DNA of 64,000 nt from Bactericera cockerelli (GCA_024516035.1 CM044967.1:2908859-2972858); one strand, 5' to 3'. Positions 11,866-22,509 are shown, counted from the first letter of the stretch. Numbers and translations are program-made. The notes: generated by a model not told the origin, from the sequence alone.

Positions 11866-14800
11866 GTTTTTAAAAAAAATTTGAATTTTTTAAAGGGGGG
11901 TTTGGGTTGAGAGTGTGTGATTTTGGAATTTGGGCCGAATCCCGATCACTGGCTTATTTTACTCCGTAGATGTCTAGCTAATTTTGAGTTACAATTTAGG
12001 GCTTTTTTTTTTTATCACAATTTTATTATTCTTACTCTATCAAAAAATTACTGATTGTTTTATTCAAAATTTATGGGAAATTAAATTTTTTTAATTGGAC
12101 TTAATTCTACCCCACATATTTTTTTTCGTGATTTTTTCTTTTTTTTTCATAAATTTATTAATTATCAAATTTCAAAAAAAACCGCAAAATAAGAATTTTT
12201 TAGGTTTTTTTTTAATTTTAAAAAATAAATAAAATTTTTGAGGTTTTGGATTTTCCCCAGTGAAAACGCAAATTTTATTGGTTTTTCACGGCTTGTTTTT
12301 CTTCAAACCCCGTGTGTCGCTGTTGTATAATGGGGAACCCAAGGTGGTAGTTTTTTTGTGAGTTCGGTTAATAACCTCAAAATGTTTGTCCCCGGGGGGG
12401 GGGACAACCGGCCTTTGCCCACAAAAAAAAAAATGGGTTTGGGGGGCGAAGAGGATAATTTAAGAAAAAAAGCCCTCGTTAGAATTCAATTTTTGGTATT
12501 TTAAGTTTTGAATGTGAAGGTAATTTCAAAAAAAAAAAACGGAATGGGTTGGTGTTCAATTTTCCCGTAAAGTTATGGGATATTTAAAGGTAAAAAAAAA
12601 AAAAAGTTCATTCCCCAAAAAACGAACATTTTTTTCTCTTTTCTTAAAAAAAAAAAAACCCCAAAGGAAATTAAAAATGGGACGTTGTGCTATCCCCTTT
12701 AAAAATTTTGAATTGATGACAACTTTTGTGGTAAAAAAAATTTAAAAAAATTGACAATTCAGTACAATATTAAGTTCTAATGTATGAAAAAAATATTAAA
12801 AAAACCCTTTTAAATTTTAAATAGAAAAATTATGTTTTTTTAACTTGGGATTTTTGCGTTTTGGGGTTGTTAGTGAAATGTTCATAAGATGTTGCCCGGG
12901 CCCCGCATCTTTTTTGTTGGCGTTCAACCGTTTCGATTTTTTCGTCGGGGGGGTTGTTTTTGGGGGGGTTTGGGTTGAAATAAAATGGGGTCGTTGGATT
13001 TTCGTGTTGCTGCTTGGTTAGGATTTTTTAAAGTTAAAAAGTAAGAACAGCAAACAGTTTTTTTTTTAATTTTGTAGTTTTTTTTGGGTTTTACAAAATA
13101 AAAACCCGGCTTTTCCCCCCATTTCACCTGGCGGGGTTAAATTCGCAGTTCGTACATTTTTTTTTTATTGGAAATTTTTCATTTAGAAACTTACAAAAGA
13201 AATGGAAAATTAAATAAAAAATTTACAATTTTAATAAAATAAAAGAAAATAAAAAAATAAAAAATTTTTAATTGCCCTAACAAAAGGGCGGGGTTTTTTA
13301 TTGGAAAACTCTTCCCCCCAGCCTTGAATTTTTTTTTTCAAAAATACTTTGACACAAAAAAATTTTTTTTTTTTTTTAATTTAGAGCCGAGTTAAAAATT
13401 AAAAATTTTTAATAGATTATAAATTTCCCATTTAAAAAAATTTATTTCTTTTTTTTCTTTTTCAGATATGGTATCTTTGAAAATTTTGATATCTTATTAA
13501 TTTATGGTCTATCTTTCCCTCCCGCCCCTTTCTTCCTTTTATTTATCTTCGCTTTTTGGGTTTGCGGTTTGGTGGACAGTTAAATTTGCGAAGGAAACCC
13601 CCCCAAAAAATTTTAACCGTTTCCAATAGCATGTTACTGTGTTTAATAATTTAAATGGGAATTTTTCCCCGGGAAAATTTTTTAGTTAAAGGTAGCTTTT
13701 GTGGTTTTAGTTAAGGAAAGTCTTTTTCCCCGATTATTGTATTGGTATAAAAAAAAAGGGTTTTTTCAAAGCAAACAACTTTATTTTGGATATTTCCCGG
13801 CTTAGCTGTAGCTTTATTGGGAAAAAACGAAGTGTAGCTATTTTGGGGAAAATGAAACATTCGTAGGGAATTAAAAGTTATTTTTTAAATTTAAAAAAAA
13901 AAGGGACCACTTAGTTGTTTTTATTTAAAAAACCCGGGCCACTTGGGGGAGTTTTAAGAAGATTTTAATTCCTTTTTGAAAAAGGTAAAAAAAAGGGGAA
14001 AAAAGGAAAAAAAATTGGCGAGTTAGTGCCCCGGGAAAATTTTTTAAGAAAAGATTTAAAAACAATGTCAGCGCTTTTAACAAAATGAGTGAAATATTCA
14101 AAATTTAAAGAAGGTAAGTGTAGAGTCAAAAAATAGAAGGGCTTTGGAATTATAGAAGATATAGAAAGATGAAAAAATAAAGGGATATTATAAAAAAAAG
14201 GGGGTTATTAAACCTTGGAAAGGGAAAAAAAAAAGCTGGAAAAAATTTTTGGAAAATACAGAATTGACGAAGTGGAAAAATCTACTTGATGATTGAATTT
14301 ATAGAGAAAGGAAAAGGGGAAAAAGTGGATTTGATTTCATAAAATAGCAGGAGTAAAAAAAGGGCGGGAAATGGAATTGAAAAAAAAAATGGCCCCCAAA
14401 AAGCCTTTTTAAAAAACCCAAAAGGGAGTGGTAGGAAAACCTTTTGACACAAAAAGTGAAAATTATTAATTTTTTACGAAATAAAAGGGATAATTAAAAT
14501 TTTTGAAATTAGTTAAGGTAAATATTTAGAGGAGAGGAAGTTCTCGAGGGGAACAAGATGGAAAACATACCTTGGAGAACTTGTAAATACGAAAAAAGTG
14601 TCTATAAGAAGAGGATTTTTTTATGGAAGTGAAAAAAAAACGCAGGCATGAGGGTTTTTCCCTGAATAATAGGGCAGACGGGAAAAAAACCGGGAATGGA
14701 AAAAATGAAATTTTGGGTGGCAGGGGAAAAATGGTAAAAAAGCGATCCCTTGTAAAAAAAGCGTAGAGTTACCCTTTAAAGGGGGGAAAAAAAATGATAT

Positions 14801-15330
14801 AAATTTTTTCGTCCCTAGAAATGGGAAAGATTTAAAAAACGGGGGCCGGGGAAAGAAGCGAGGCTGTGGAAATTGAAACGATATTTTCCAAATTTACGCT
14901 GAAACATGCGAAATATTAGGGCAGTAGAAAACCAGAGGCCCTCGGTATTCAAGTAAAAACTTTTAAAGACAACGAGAGACAAAAAAAGTAGTGTTTGTTA
15001 CAGAAAAAGGGCAGGCAGAAAACCCTCTGCATAAAGAGTTTCCCACCCAAAAGATAAAGGGAGTAGAAACAAGAGTTCAGGTAGGAATACAAAAAAACGC
15101 CCCTCAAAAATTTAGATATTGAGCATCAAAAAAGGGAAAGAGATCGAAGATTTCGTTAGGAAAAAAAAGAAAGTATTTGATACGCAAGAAAAACCCCGGG
15201 AAAAGGGGGAAAATCAGGCCCCGCAAATATTTACAGTAAGCTTTGCCCACAGGAGAAAGCGGAAGTATTGCTCAGACAAGGAGATATAAAGTTGGGATGG
15301 CCAGATGCGGGGGAAAAACCCAAAGGTTGA

Positions 15331-15530
15331 TGTGTCATGTGCTATAACTCCCTTTGAAACCGGGGACATCATTCCGATAATGAAAAGGCAGAAAAAAGGG
15401 AAAGAAAAAAAGGTTTAAATTGTACAAAAAGTAGGACACTTGAAAAGGGGGTTGTAAAAATTTTCGAATTTTTTTGTCCCACTTGTAAAAAAGGGAAAGG
15501 AATAGGTGGGGACTCCAGCCTTTGCCCTTT
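15331..15530 (+). pseudogene. Zinc-knuckle region of the R1-like ORF1 (gag-like)
   Basis: Three knuckle-like pieces follow one another in shifting frames: CYN..(L)..GHHSDN at about 15,340-15,378, VGHLKRG at about 15,430-15,452, and FCPTCKKGKGIGGDSSLCP at about 15,472-15,529. This order resembles the CCHC cluster near the C terminus of R1/I-type ORF1 proteins, which bind nucleic acid. Frame breaks make it non-coding as written. Confidence 0.6.
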
Positions 15531-16830
15531 TACTTAAAAGGGGAATAATTGGGGAAAGCAACAAAAAAAATTTTTTCCCAAAAATATGGACAAGGGGGGT
15601 GAAATAAAAAGTATGAAAGGGGACAGAAATGAGTGAGAGAACAGAACATATAAATAAGGGGGGGGAGGAAAATTAATAAAAATAAAAAATTTAAATTTAA
15701 ATGGTAAAATTCTTACAATGCAATATAAATAGGTCCCCTGGGGGCTCTGTCTCTTAGAAAAAATTTTTTGGGGGACCAATCCATTGTATATTTTAAATTT
15801 TTGGGAAAAAACCTAAAAAAAAAGAAATTTAGAAGATAACAGTGGTATAAGGACGGGGAAATGTGTTCAGTGAAAAAAGTGTAGAGGGAAAAATCTTAGG
15901 GTGATGAGGAGTGGAAAGGGTTTAAGGGATATGGGGGGGGTTGTAGAAAAAGACATTCAGATTTCAGTGTTTTATCCCCCCAAAATTTTCCCCACCCGTC
16001 ATTTAGTTCTCTGGGGAAAAGATATTAAAAATAAAATAAAGTTTGGGGAGTATCTTTCGGGTTTTATTATAGGGGGGACGAAAAACCCCAAACCCTTTCC
16101 CTAGGGAAATTTTGGGGCCGTAGAGGAGGGAAAGGAGTATTGTTATCGGGAGGGGGAAAATTTGTGAAATGGGCCTAGTGTTGCAAACAGGGGAAAACCC
16201 CCTTTATTTTTTATTAGGGGCCCCTAGTAAATAAATTTAAATAGATGTCATATGTGCTCCCCCAAAAATTTTAAATCGGAAAAAAAAAAGGGGGAAAAAG
16301 TGCCCGATGGGGAAAAATTCAGCGACCTTGAAAACTATTGTTTGAGATGGGGGGAAAATAATAGGGCCCCCGGTCAATGAGGAGAGGATTTGGGGCCAGG
16401 CGGGGGGAGTAAAATGGGGGTCCCGGGAAAAAAAGGGAAAGGGGGAGTTTTTAAAGGAAATTTAAAAGAAAAATTTAGAGGGGAAGTAAAGACCCCAAAA
16501 TTTTGCATAAGGAATTTACAAAAGGTGTGTGAAGAAGTGTTTAAAAAAAATGGAAAAAAAAGAGAAAGGAAAGGGTGTACTGGTGGGGAAAAAAAATTAT
16601 AGCGGGGAAGAGGGGAAAGGCCCTGTCATAGTCAAAAGAGAAAAAAGGTGAAAACAAATAAAAAGAGAGGTATTTCGGAGAGAGAGAAAAAAGAAACGGA
16701 GAGGGCTTAAAAATTTTCAGAGGAAAAAAAAGATTTAAGGGCGGGGGGATAGATAAATTTAAAACCCTTTAAAGTGGGCTGAATTATGTAATGATCTGAA
16801 TAGGGATTATGGGGTAGGGGTTATAAGATA

Positions 16831-17423
16831 GTGTGCAAGGGAAAATTTTGGTTACTACCCACAGTAAAGCTAAGTCAGGAGGAGGGGAAAGGACGCGAAA
16901 GAGTTATTCCCGAGAACGAAAGAGTTGTGTGGGTTAAAAAAGGAGTGGATGAGAGCGAGAACCGTGTTTACTATGGAGGGAAAGGGGGCTGGGGGTTTTC
17001 TAAGCTAAAAAATAAGAAGCCCCCGGACCAGATTTGTCTCAAAAACGCAGATCAAAAAAATTTTTTTTTGAAAGGGCCCCCCAATATATGTATGGATATT
17101 TTTAACGGATTACTTTTTAAAAAAGGGCAGTTCCCTTTAAAAGCTGGGGGAAAAAAGGGAAAACTAGTGCTGATTGAAAAGGGAAAAAAAGGAGGCGCGA
17201 GAATTTTGGCGTATAGGGCCCAAAATGTTTTTAAGCGTGTTTGGAAAAAACGATGGAGAGGGGGGTTGAAAGTGAGAGTTATAAGGAGATTAAAAGAAGG
17301 GGGGATTTATCAGGAGTCAGTATGGTTTTTAGAGAGGGAAAGATCGACAGTGGGGTGCGATTTTTGAGAGTTTTGAAAATTTTGGGGGAGGAAACAAAGA
17401 AAAAAAGTGGCTTTTTGTGCTAA
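16831..17423 (+). pseudogene. Reverse transcriptase N-terminal half, R1-like
   Basis: A frame over 16,831-17,367 reads PPDQICLKNADQ (from about 17,020), then GPPNICMDIFN, GKLVLIEKGKK (about 17,154-17,190), and RLKEGG..ERERSTVGCDF. These correspond to RT blocks with the GPDQI, LIPKxxK-like and GFRxGRSTxDA signatures of R1-clade elements. A second frame (from 17,241) continues the same protein as VSMVFREGKIDS..RVLKILGEETKKKSG. The alternation shows an indel rather than two genes. Confidence 0.75.
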
Positions 17424-18171
17424 AGGCCAGTTGACATCCGGTTAAAAGCGTTTAATTTGGTTTCCCCGGGGGGTATTTTAGCGGGAAAAAAAAAAGGGGT
17501 TTAAGGGCTCCCCGGGTACTTGGTAAATATATTTGTAGTTATTTAGGGGGGATAGAGAGCTATGTTTTTGGGAAAAGGGCGTGATTGACCTTTCTTGGGG
17601 GGAATTTCCCCAAGGATCCGTTTAGGAGGTTTGTTTTTGGAATATCTATTCGGGTCCCATTTTTGAGTTTTTGGACAAACCCCCCAATACGCAATTTTAT
17701 GGTACGCTGATGACTTGGCTGTAGTGAAAGGGGGTTTAAAAAGAGGGGGGAAAAATTTGGGAAAAGGAAATGGAAAGGTGTGATAGAGGGCAATAGGGAA
17801 ATGGGTGAGAGAGCATAAATTAGAAATTTGCGCCTCAAAAAAAGAGGTTGTGTTTTTTAGTGGGGAAAAGGTCTTGTAAAGGGAAAATTAAAAAAATTTT
17901 TTTTTCAAATATAGAGATGAATTTAAAAAAAATAGCCCAAAAATCTAGGGTTATTTTGAACAAAATTTGAAAAAGGGGTGGAAAAATGTCAAAAAAACTG
18001 TCGAGGGGGGGCGGGGAAAAAAGGGGCAAATCTGGCTCGTTTAATGCCCCCTATTTAAAAGGGCCAAAAATGATAAGAGAGAACTATTTGCGTCGGTGGT
18101 GTACAGGGGGTTGTATTGGTGCACCCCCATGGGGAGCGGCACCGATGGCAAAAAATGTAACAGAAATTGGA
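17424..18171 (+). pseudogene. Reverse transcriptase catalytic core and C-terminal region, R1-like
   Basis: A DIR..AFN block begins near 17,433 (first catalytic Asp). A PQGSV block lies at 17,608-17,625, and the catalytic YADD is at 17,703-17,714 followed by LAVV. Further right, KYLGVILNK-like sequence (about 17,940-17,970), NAPYLKGPK (about 18,040-18,069) and YGAP-WG-like sequence (about 18,112-18,142) match the thumb and linker region of R1-type RTs. Several frame jumps are present. The element then runs into the Ns. Confidence 0.75.
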
Positions 18172-18271
18172 NNNNNNNNNNNNNNNNNNNNNNNNNNNNN
18201 NNNNNNNNNNNNNNNNNNNNNNNNNNNNNNNNNNNNNNNNNNNNNNNNNNNNNNNNNNNNNNNNNNNNNNN
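18172..18271. other. Assembly gap, 100 Ns
   Basis: Exactly 100 N are present, a common placeholder for a gap of unknown size. Sequence character changes abruptly here, from homopolymer-rich on the left to clean on the right. Confidence 0.99.
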
Positions 18272-18964
18272 TGGAATCGCAATGTCGTTTGTGTTCTGAA
18301 AGAAAATATATACGGAAGAATACCGCTAACATTTATCCTTTAAAAAATATAAGACCTGTTTGACTGCTGGAGTAAAGTATATTCTATTCTATTGTAACTC
18401 AAAATTCAAGGGACAGAAGCGTCTTTCCGAGTTATAGTATTTATACTCGCATATTGTATTTTACTCAAATAAATAAAGAGGTGCTTTGTTAAAACTGTTG
18501 GCATAATGGGACTACCTGTCTTGCGCTGACAGTCTAAATAAAGCACTACTTATACTTATACTTACTTATAGATAGTTTTTTTTCGGGATTTCGAATAAGG
18601 AGCGAAGTTCGACAAAGGCCGAAGAATTCTTTCGAGTTATCGGGATTTCGAGTTAGCGAAATTCTATTTTATCAAAAATGTGTTAATTTTTGTTATTATG
18701 TACAATTTTAGTGTATAGCGTATTATTAAAGGACTTTTTCTTTTATTTGAATATCTTCCGCTTCATTTTCTTTTGTTATTTTTGTTCAATCAATTTTTCA
18801 ATTATTAATTTTATACTGTAAATATTGTACTTGTCACTTTGTCTACTATCTAGTAAAGAGTAAAAAACACACACACGACCTACACCAACACATTACTCTA
18901 CCCACAACCTACAAAGATTGTTGACTAATATCAATAATTCTCAAAATCTTGTTTTTCTTTAAGG
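18272..18964. other. AT-rich intergenic DNA with a pogo-like terminal fragment
   Basis: No gene is supported. About 18,571-18,665 contains repeated 'cgggatttcgaat' / 'cgagttatcgggatttcg' words with 'gaagttcgac'. This recalls the termini of pogo/Tigger-type DNA transposons, without a visible matching second end. A TATACTTATACTTACTT stretch lies just before it. Confidence 0.4.
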
Positions 18965-19130
18965 TAGTAGTTGTGCCCCGGAACCGCTTTCGCATTACTT
19001 CAGGGCACTTTACCTTTACATCAACTCGGTCATAATTTTTCGCTCCGGCCGGGATTCGAACCCGCAACCTTCGGGTCAGCAACCGATGCTCTTAACCACC
19101 AAGTCACGGAGGTCGGCTCAAAATATCGAA
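18965..19130 (-). repeat. tRNA-derived SINE, minus strand
   Basis: On the minus strand a tRNA-like head reads 'ggtggttaagag' (A box) and 'gggttcgaatcccgg' (B box), followed by a body with 'cgagttgatgtaaaggtaaa'. It has Pol III promoter boxes, but the unrelated body and lack of a clean acceptor stem argue for a SINE rather than a tRNA gene. Confidence 0.7.
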
Positions 19131-19204
19131 ATCACTCAAAATATTTATCAAAAAACCATTAAAACCTCTACCAAAATAATAATAAAATTCCTAATTATTC
19201 TTAA

Positions 19205-19810
19205 CTGTGCACCAAAATCAAACTCAACCAAAGCTTTCTGTCGAAAATATTAAAAATGTTCTACCAAAAAAATCATCAATACCTTTACCATAATAGTAAT
19301 CACTGAAATGGGAAAAACGCAAAAAAAAGAAGAAGATATCATTACTTTCTCTACCAAAATAATAATAATATTCACACAACCAAAGCAAAAAAAACTCAAT
19401 ACACAAAAATGGGCACCAATATCACAACCTCCACCAAATCTAAAATACACTTAAAATCTAAATAAAATACCAAACACAGTAGTCTCAATACATAAAATTA
19501 AATAGCTATAAAAATAATACATCAAGCAAAACACAGTCGAACCTGGATATGAGAGAACTCAAGGGAACGGACATTTTGTCTCTCATAGCCAGGTTTCTCT
19601 TATAGAGCGTTTATTTTCCCTTATAGAGTTGTAAATTTGACCTGAAGAGTGTTCTTCTATATCCATGTTTCTCTTATATCCAGGTTCGACAAAATTGTGC
19701 ACCAAAATCATGACCTCCACCAAATCTAAAATACACAAAATATTTTACCAAAAACTGTAGTCTCAATGCACGAAATTTAATACCAATACAAATAATACAT
19801 CAAGCAAAAT
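19205..19810. repeat. Duplicated 'cctccaccaaatctaaaatacac' segments flanking a MITE
   Basis: Two segments of about 115 bp (19,407-19,533 and 19,695-19,808) share 'ctccaccaaatctaaaatac', 'gtagtctcaat' and 'aataatacatcaagcaaaa' in the same order. The MITE at 19,535-19,690 sits between them. A weaker related piece lies near 19,205-19,230. No gene is seen. Confidence 0.6.
19535..19690. mobile_element. pogo/Tigger-like MITE with ~17-bp terminal inverted repeats
   Basis: The left end reads AGTCGAACCTGGATAT and the right end ATATCCAGGTTCGAC, which are reverse complements. The inner sequence has repeated 'ttctcttata' words. The 'cagtcgaacct' terminus is characteristic of pogo/Tigger elements. It is non-coding. 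Confidence 0.6.
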
Positions 19811-19949
19811 AATACTAAATATATCGAGTATTCTCAATAAGTACTCAAAATCCCGTACTTACTCCAGAGTCCTCACAGACCAGGATCTGTCCTGGGCGAT
19901 ATCCTGCCATTCCTCAAGCATACCAATGTTTCCTTCCACCTTCCAACAT

Positions 19950-20237
19950 AATAATAATATAATAAATGCTTCTTCTTTGTGTTATTATGTCACAATTTCA
20001 GTGGGTAACGCTGAACCATAGGAATTTACCACTTTTAATTTACAATACCTTGTATTATTTTTTGCGTATGATTCTGCCACTGGTCGCTGCTTCACATCTA
20101 AGCAGCTACTCATTTTTCCTCACGAGGTATGAGTGGACCCCGAACATCCAAGTACAGAGCAGAAAAATTCCTACCCCGCTGGGGATCGAACCCAGAGTGA
20201 GTTAGCGCGCTAACTCACTCTGCCACGGTGACTACCC
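19950..20237 (-). repeat. tRNA-derived SINE, minus strand (family with 'acgaggtatgagtggacc' body)
   Basis: The minus-strand head has a B box 'gggttcgatcccc' near 20,178-20,192. The body includes 'tcctcacgaggtatgagtgg' and ends in an 'ataataataat' tail on the 5' side of the plus strand. Here the head region is rearranged into a perfect 28-bp palindrome (20,194-20,221). Other copies are at 21,640, 26,165, 42,690 and 54,660. Confidence 0.75.
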
Positions 20238-20286
20238 AACATGTTTCTTGGGAGTCCAACAGGTCGGGGGTTAGAATAGTGTATGA

Positions 20287-20632
20287 TTACGGTTTTTATT
20301 ATTATTATCTGACCAGGGTTTTCAGTGAAAGGCTTACAGTTAACACTGCGACCTAATTAGATCTATTGTGACCAGTTGATTCTATTTGATTTTAACGTCC
20401 TGATTTGAGATGGATAGTCAGGACGGGGGTTTTACCTTCCATTCGGTGGGAATCGTACCAGCTACCCACATTAACCTCACCCAGCCTGGGTAGAGCCGGA
20501 AATGCCATCCTCACGTGTTCGGAGGGGACAGAATTTTTTTTCGAAAAGTCTGCTCTAACCGGGGATCGAACTCGGGATCTCTGGACTACGGGCAGTAGTC
20601 ACAACCATTACGCCACGGAGGCTGGGCAGTAA
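20287..20632 (-). repeat. tRNA-derived SINE, minus strand (family with 'ttaacctcacccagcctggg' body)
   Basis: The right end is a minus-strand tRNA-like head: 'cctccgtggcgtaatggttg' (A box) and 'gagttcgatcccc' (B box). The body contains 'ttaacctcacccagcctggg' and 'tctattgtgaccagttgatt'. Close copies occur at 25,075-25,310 and 26,395-26,705, and a head-only copy at 25,873. Confidence 0.75.
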
Positions 20633-20802
20633 TAATGTTTCAAAAAACACTCTCCGCAACTTAACAGACCACCATAATTTGAAAACTTAAATAATCATTG
20701 GACATGAAAGAAGCTTGTACATAATCCCTTATTTTCATCAATATGATGTACACATCTGAGCCTATCTCAATGACACTGAATTATTATCATAGTTAGCTTA
20801 TT

Positions 20803-20960
20803 CTAGCGCACGATCAGCTCAGTTGTAAGATACGTTCGATCCCCAGAAACAAAAAAAAATTGTATTAAAAAATTAGTTTCACTTGTTTATAAGGAACACC
20901 TTCCGGTGCGCTATCAGTAAACCCTTATCATTTTTTTTTTTTTTTTTTTTTTTTTAATAA
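20803..20960 (+). repeat. Degenerate tRNA-headed SINE and poly(T)
   Basis: 'gcgcacgatcagctcagttg' and 'gttcgatccccag' make a shortened head. The body 'aacaccttccggtgcgct' matches the family seen at 30,410 and 55,010. A run of more than 20 T follows at about 20,931-20,955. Confidence 0.55.
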
Positions 20961-21189
20961 TATGAAAAACTTTTTCTTATATTTTTTCGTAGGTATCCTG
21001 TTTCGTTTAGCCAGAAACGCAAAATGCCGCCAGAAAGCGGTCGAAAGGCTGGCAAACTTTAGGCTCTAGGAACCCTATTTTAGCACTGAAAACTGAATAT
21101 CAAATTTTTTGAGTAATTCCATTACATTCCTTGCTATAAGATAAGGAAATTAAAAGAGGCTGTGAAACACTTATTTTTAAAATAAGAAG

Positions 21190-21510
21190 AAAAGAATATT
21201 TTCCATATAATAATACGTCTTGGGCTTACTACTAGAATAGTGGGACTCATTAGTTTAGTCCTAGCCGGGCACTATAAATAACGCGATATTATTATTAAAT
21301 TTCTCACCGACCTCAGTAGTTTGATCGATAAGGCAGCGGACTTGTAACCTGGAGGTCGGTGGTTCAAGTCCCGGTTTCAGCGTAGATTTAGTAAAGGGAG
21401 TTTGAGTAGTTGTGATATCACGTTAGTGATTAACACAAATATGATAACAACAAAACATTAGTCCTAGTCGGGCACTATAAATAAAGCTATATTTTTTTTT
21501 TACTTTCCTT
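21190..21510 (+). repeat. SINE tail with a second tRNA-headed SINE inserted (21,306-21,448)
   Basis: 21,190-21,300 is the tail of the 'cgtcttgggcttactgctgg' SINE family ('tagtcctagccgggcac'). At 21,306 a different head begins ('gatcgataaggcagcggac', B box 'gtggttcaagtcc') and runs to about 21,448. A second piece of the first tail ('tagtcctagtcgggcac') then follows. The order suggests insertion with duplication of part of the host SINE. Confidence 0.6.
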
Positions 21511-21536
21511 ATTTACATACGAGTATAATGTCTACA

Positions 21537-21585
21537 CTGGAGATTAGGTTGCTAGTATATTACTACCCGCAACCATAATCTCCAG
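21537..21585. repeat. Short imperfect hairpin
   Basis: CTGGAGATTAGGTTGC (21,537-21,552) is complementary to GCAACCATAATCTCCAG (21,569-21,585) with one bulge. It could be the core of a very short MITE. Confidence 0.5.
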
Positions 21586-21639
21586 CAATAACTGACACTG
21601 ATTTGGTACAAAAGACAATAGATATTATTATTAATAATA

Positions 21640-21932
21640 ATAATATAATAATGCTTTTTCTTTGTGTTATTATGTCACAATTTTAGTGGGTAGCGCAGAA
21701 TCATAGGACTTTACCACTTTAATTTACAATATCTTGTATTATTTTTTTGCCTAAGATTCTGCCACTGGTCACTGCTTCACATTAAAGCAGCTACTCATTT
21801 TTCCTCACGAGGTATGAGTGGACCCCGAACATTAAACTACAGAGCCGATTAAATCCAACCCCCTGGGAATCGAACCCAGGTCACCGTGTGTGCAATGCCT
21901 AGCGCGCTAACTCACTCTGCCACGGTGACTAT
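21640..21932 (-). repeat. tRNA-derived SINE, minus strand (same family as 19,950)
   Basis: The complete order is present: ATA-rich tail, 'ttatgtcacaattttagtgg', 'tcctcacgaggtatgagtgg', a B box on the minus strand ('gggttcgattccc') and an A-box side 'gcgcgctaggcattgc'. This is the best reference copy in the window for this family. Confidence 0.8.
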
Positions 21933-21962
21933 AGATATTATTATTATTTCTCCATGACTTAC

Positions 21963-22106
21963 CCTGTGAGTGGAAATAAAATCGGCCGTGGCAGCTACAT
22001 CCAGCTCCTCCATCTCTCTCCTCCAAGTCTCGGTGGGTTTGGATTTCTGGGCTCGTAAGAGGACTTGAATATCAGGCAGATCTCTAAAAATCGGAGCTCC
22101 TGCCAT
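21963..22106 (-). CDS. Probable first coding exon of an unrecognised gene
   Basis: On the minus strand an ATG at 22,106-22,104 in a good context (CACAATGG) opens 48 codons that end in AGG immediately before GTAAGT at 21,962-21,957, a consensus 5' splice donor. The peptide starts MAGAPIFRDLPDIQVLLRAQ and continues with a charged KSKPTETWRREMEELD stretch, hydrophilic and probably helical, with no signal peptide. The codon-like composition stands out from the surrounding repeats. The donor leaves phase 0. No second exon was found between here and the gap, so it may lie in or beyond the gap. I do not recognise the family. Confidence 0.5.
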
Positions 22107-22194
22107 TGTGAAGCCGGGTGAGATCTAAGATGAGCTCTGGAAATATACAAAGAAACAAAATTATTGTTATGCTAGGGTGGCGTCATCGTGAACG

Positions 22195-22314
22195 ATAATA
22201 ATAATAATATCGCCTTATTTATACTGCCCGATAAGGACTTTTAAAGTCCCATTATTCCAGCAGTAGGCCCAAGACATATTATTATGTGGTAAAAATCCCA
22301 AATGGGAGGATAAC
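22195..22314 (-). repeat. SINE tail fragment joined to a minisatellite-bearing element
   Basis: Minus-strand tail of the 'cgtcttgggcttactgctgg' family (here 'cagtaggcccaagacat' on the plus strand). It breaks at 22,314 directly into the 'gatggtagccagacagtgg' element, so it is either an insertion with loss of the SINE head or a recombination joint. Confidence 0.65.
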
Positions 22315-22487
22315 GATGGTAGCCAGACAGTGGAGGAATGACTCAGCACTTCTACCACTGTCTGTACAAGGAGGCTAATAATTGACAAGGGCCTCCAGAA
22401 CCAAGCCAATGCTGGTCTACTCCCTGTTTATAGTCCCCCAGCCAGACTGCTGGTCTACTCCCTGTTTATAGTCCCCCAGCAAGACTG
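22315..22487 (+). mobile_element. Minisatellite-bearing dispersed element, left end missing
   Basis: It starts inside the element at 'gatggtagccagacagtgg', runs through 'ctcagcacttctaccactg' and 'aataattgacaagggcc', and ends in two 38-bp units ('ctgtttatagtcccccagc'). It lacks the 'agggtggcgtcatcg' left terminus found at 39,158, 42,489, 59,118 and 63,438. No coding capacity is seen. Confidence 0.75.
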
Positions 22488-22509
22488 TTATGTTATTAAT
22501 GTTATACAC

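Larger units (their letters stand above)
1..13900. other. Low-quality, homopolymer-inflated sequence without supportable genes
   Basis: Nearly every line contains runs of 4-12 identical bases of all four kinds, and open frames are short and rich in F, K, G and P. No splice-supported or family-like protein was recognised in this part. Blurred copies of repeats that occur cleanly elsewhere in the window can be read (near 5,460-5,560, 11,010-11,160, 11,530-11,650 and 11,800-11,860). They differ from the clean copies mainly in run length. I infer unpolished consensus rather than a real compositional island. Real genes could be hidden by indels. Confidence 0.75.
13900..18171 (+). mobile_element. 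Frame-broken non-LTR retrotransposon, R1-like, cut by the assembly gap
   Basis: Reading across frames gives, in order: a purine-rich region, gag-type zinc-knuckle pieces (15,331-15,530), endonuclease-like pieces (about 15,680-16,290), an RT domain (about 17,000-17,800) and a thumb or C-terminal region (17,945-18,171). The frame changes every 50-200 bp. That fits homopolymer miscounting in this stretch, but true decay cannot be excluded. The layout of ORF1 with CCHC knuckles followed by APE-like endonuclease and RT is that of R1/I-group elements. The 5' end is not resolved and the 3' end is lost in the Ns. Confidence 0.75.
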
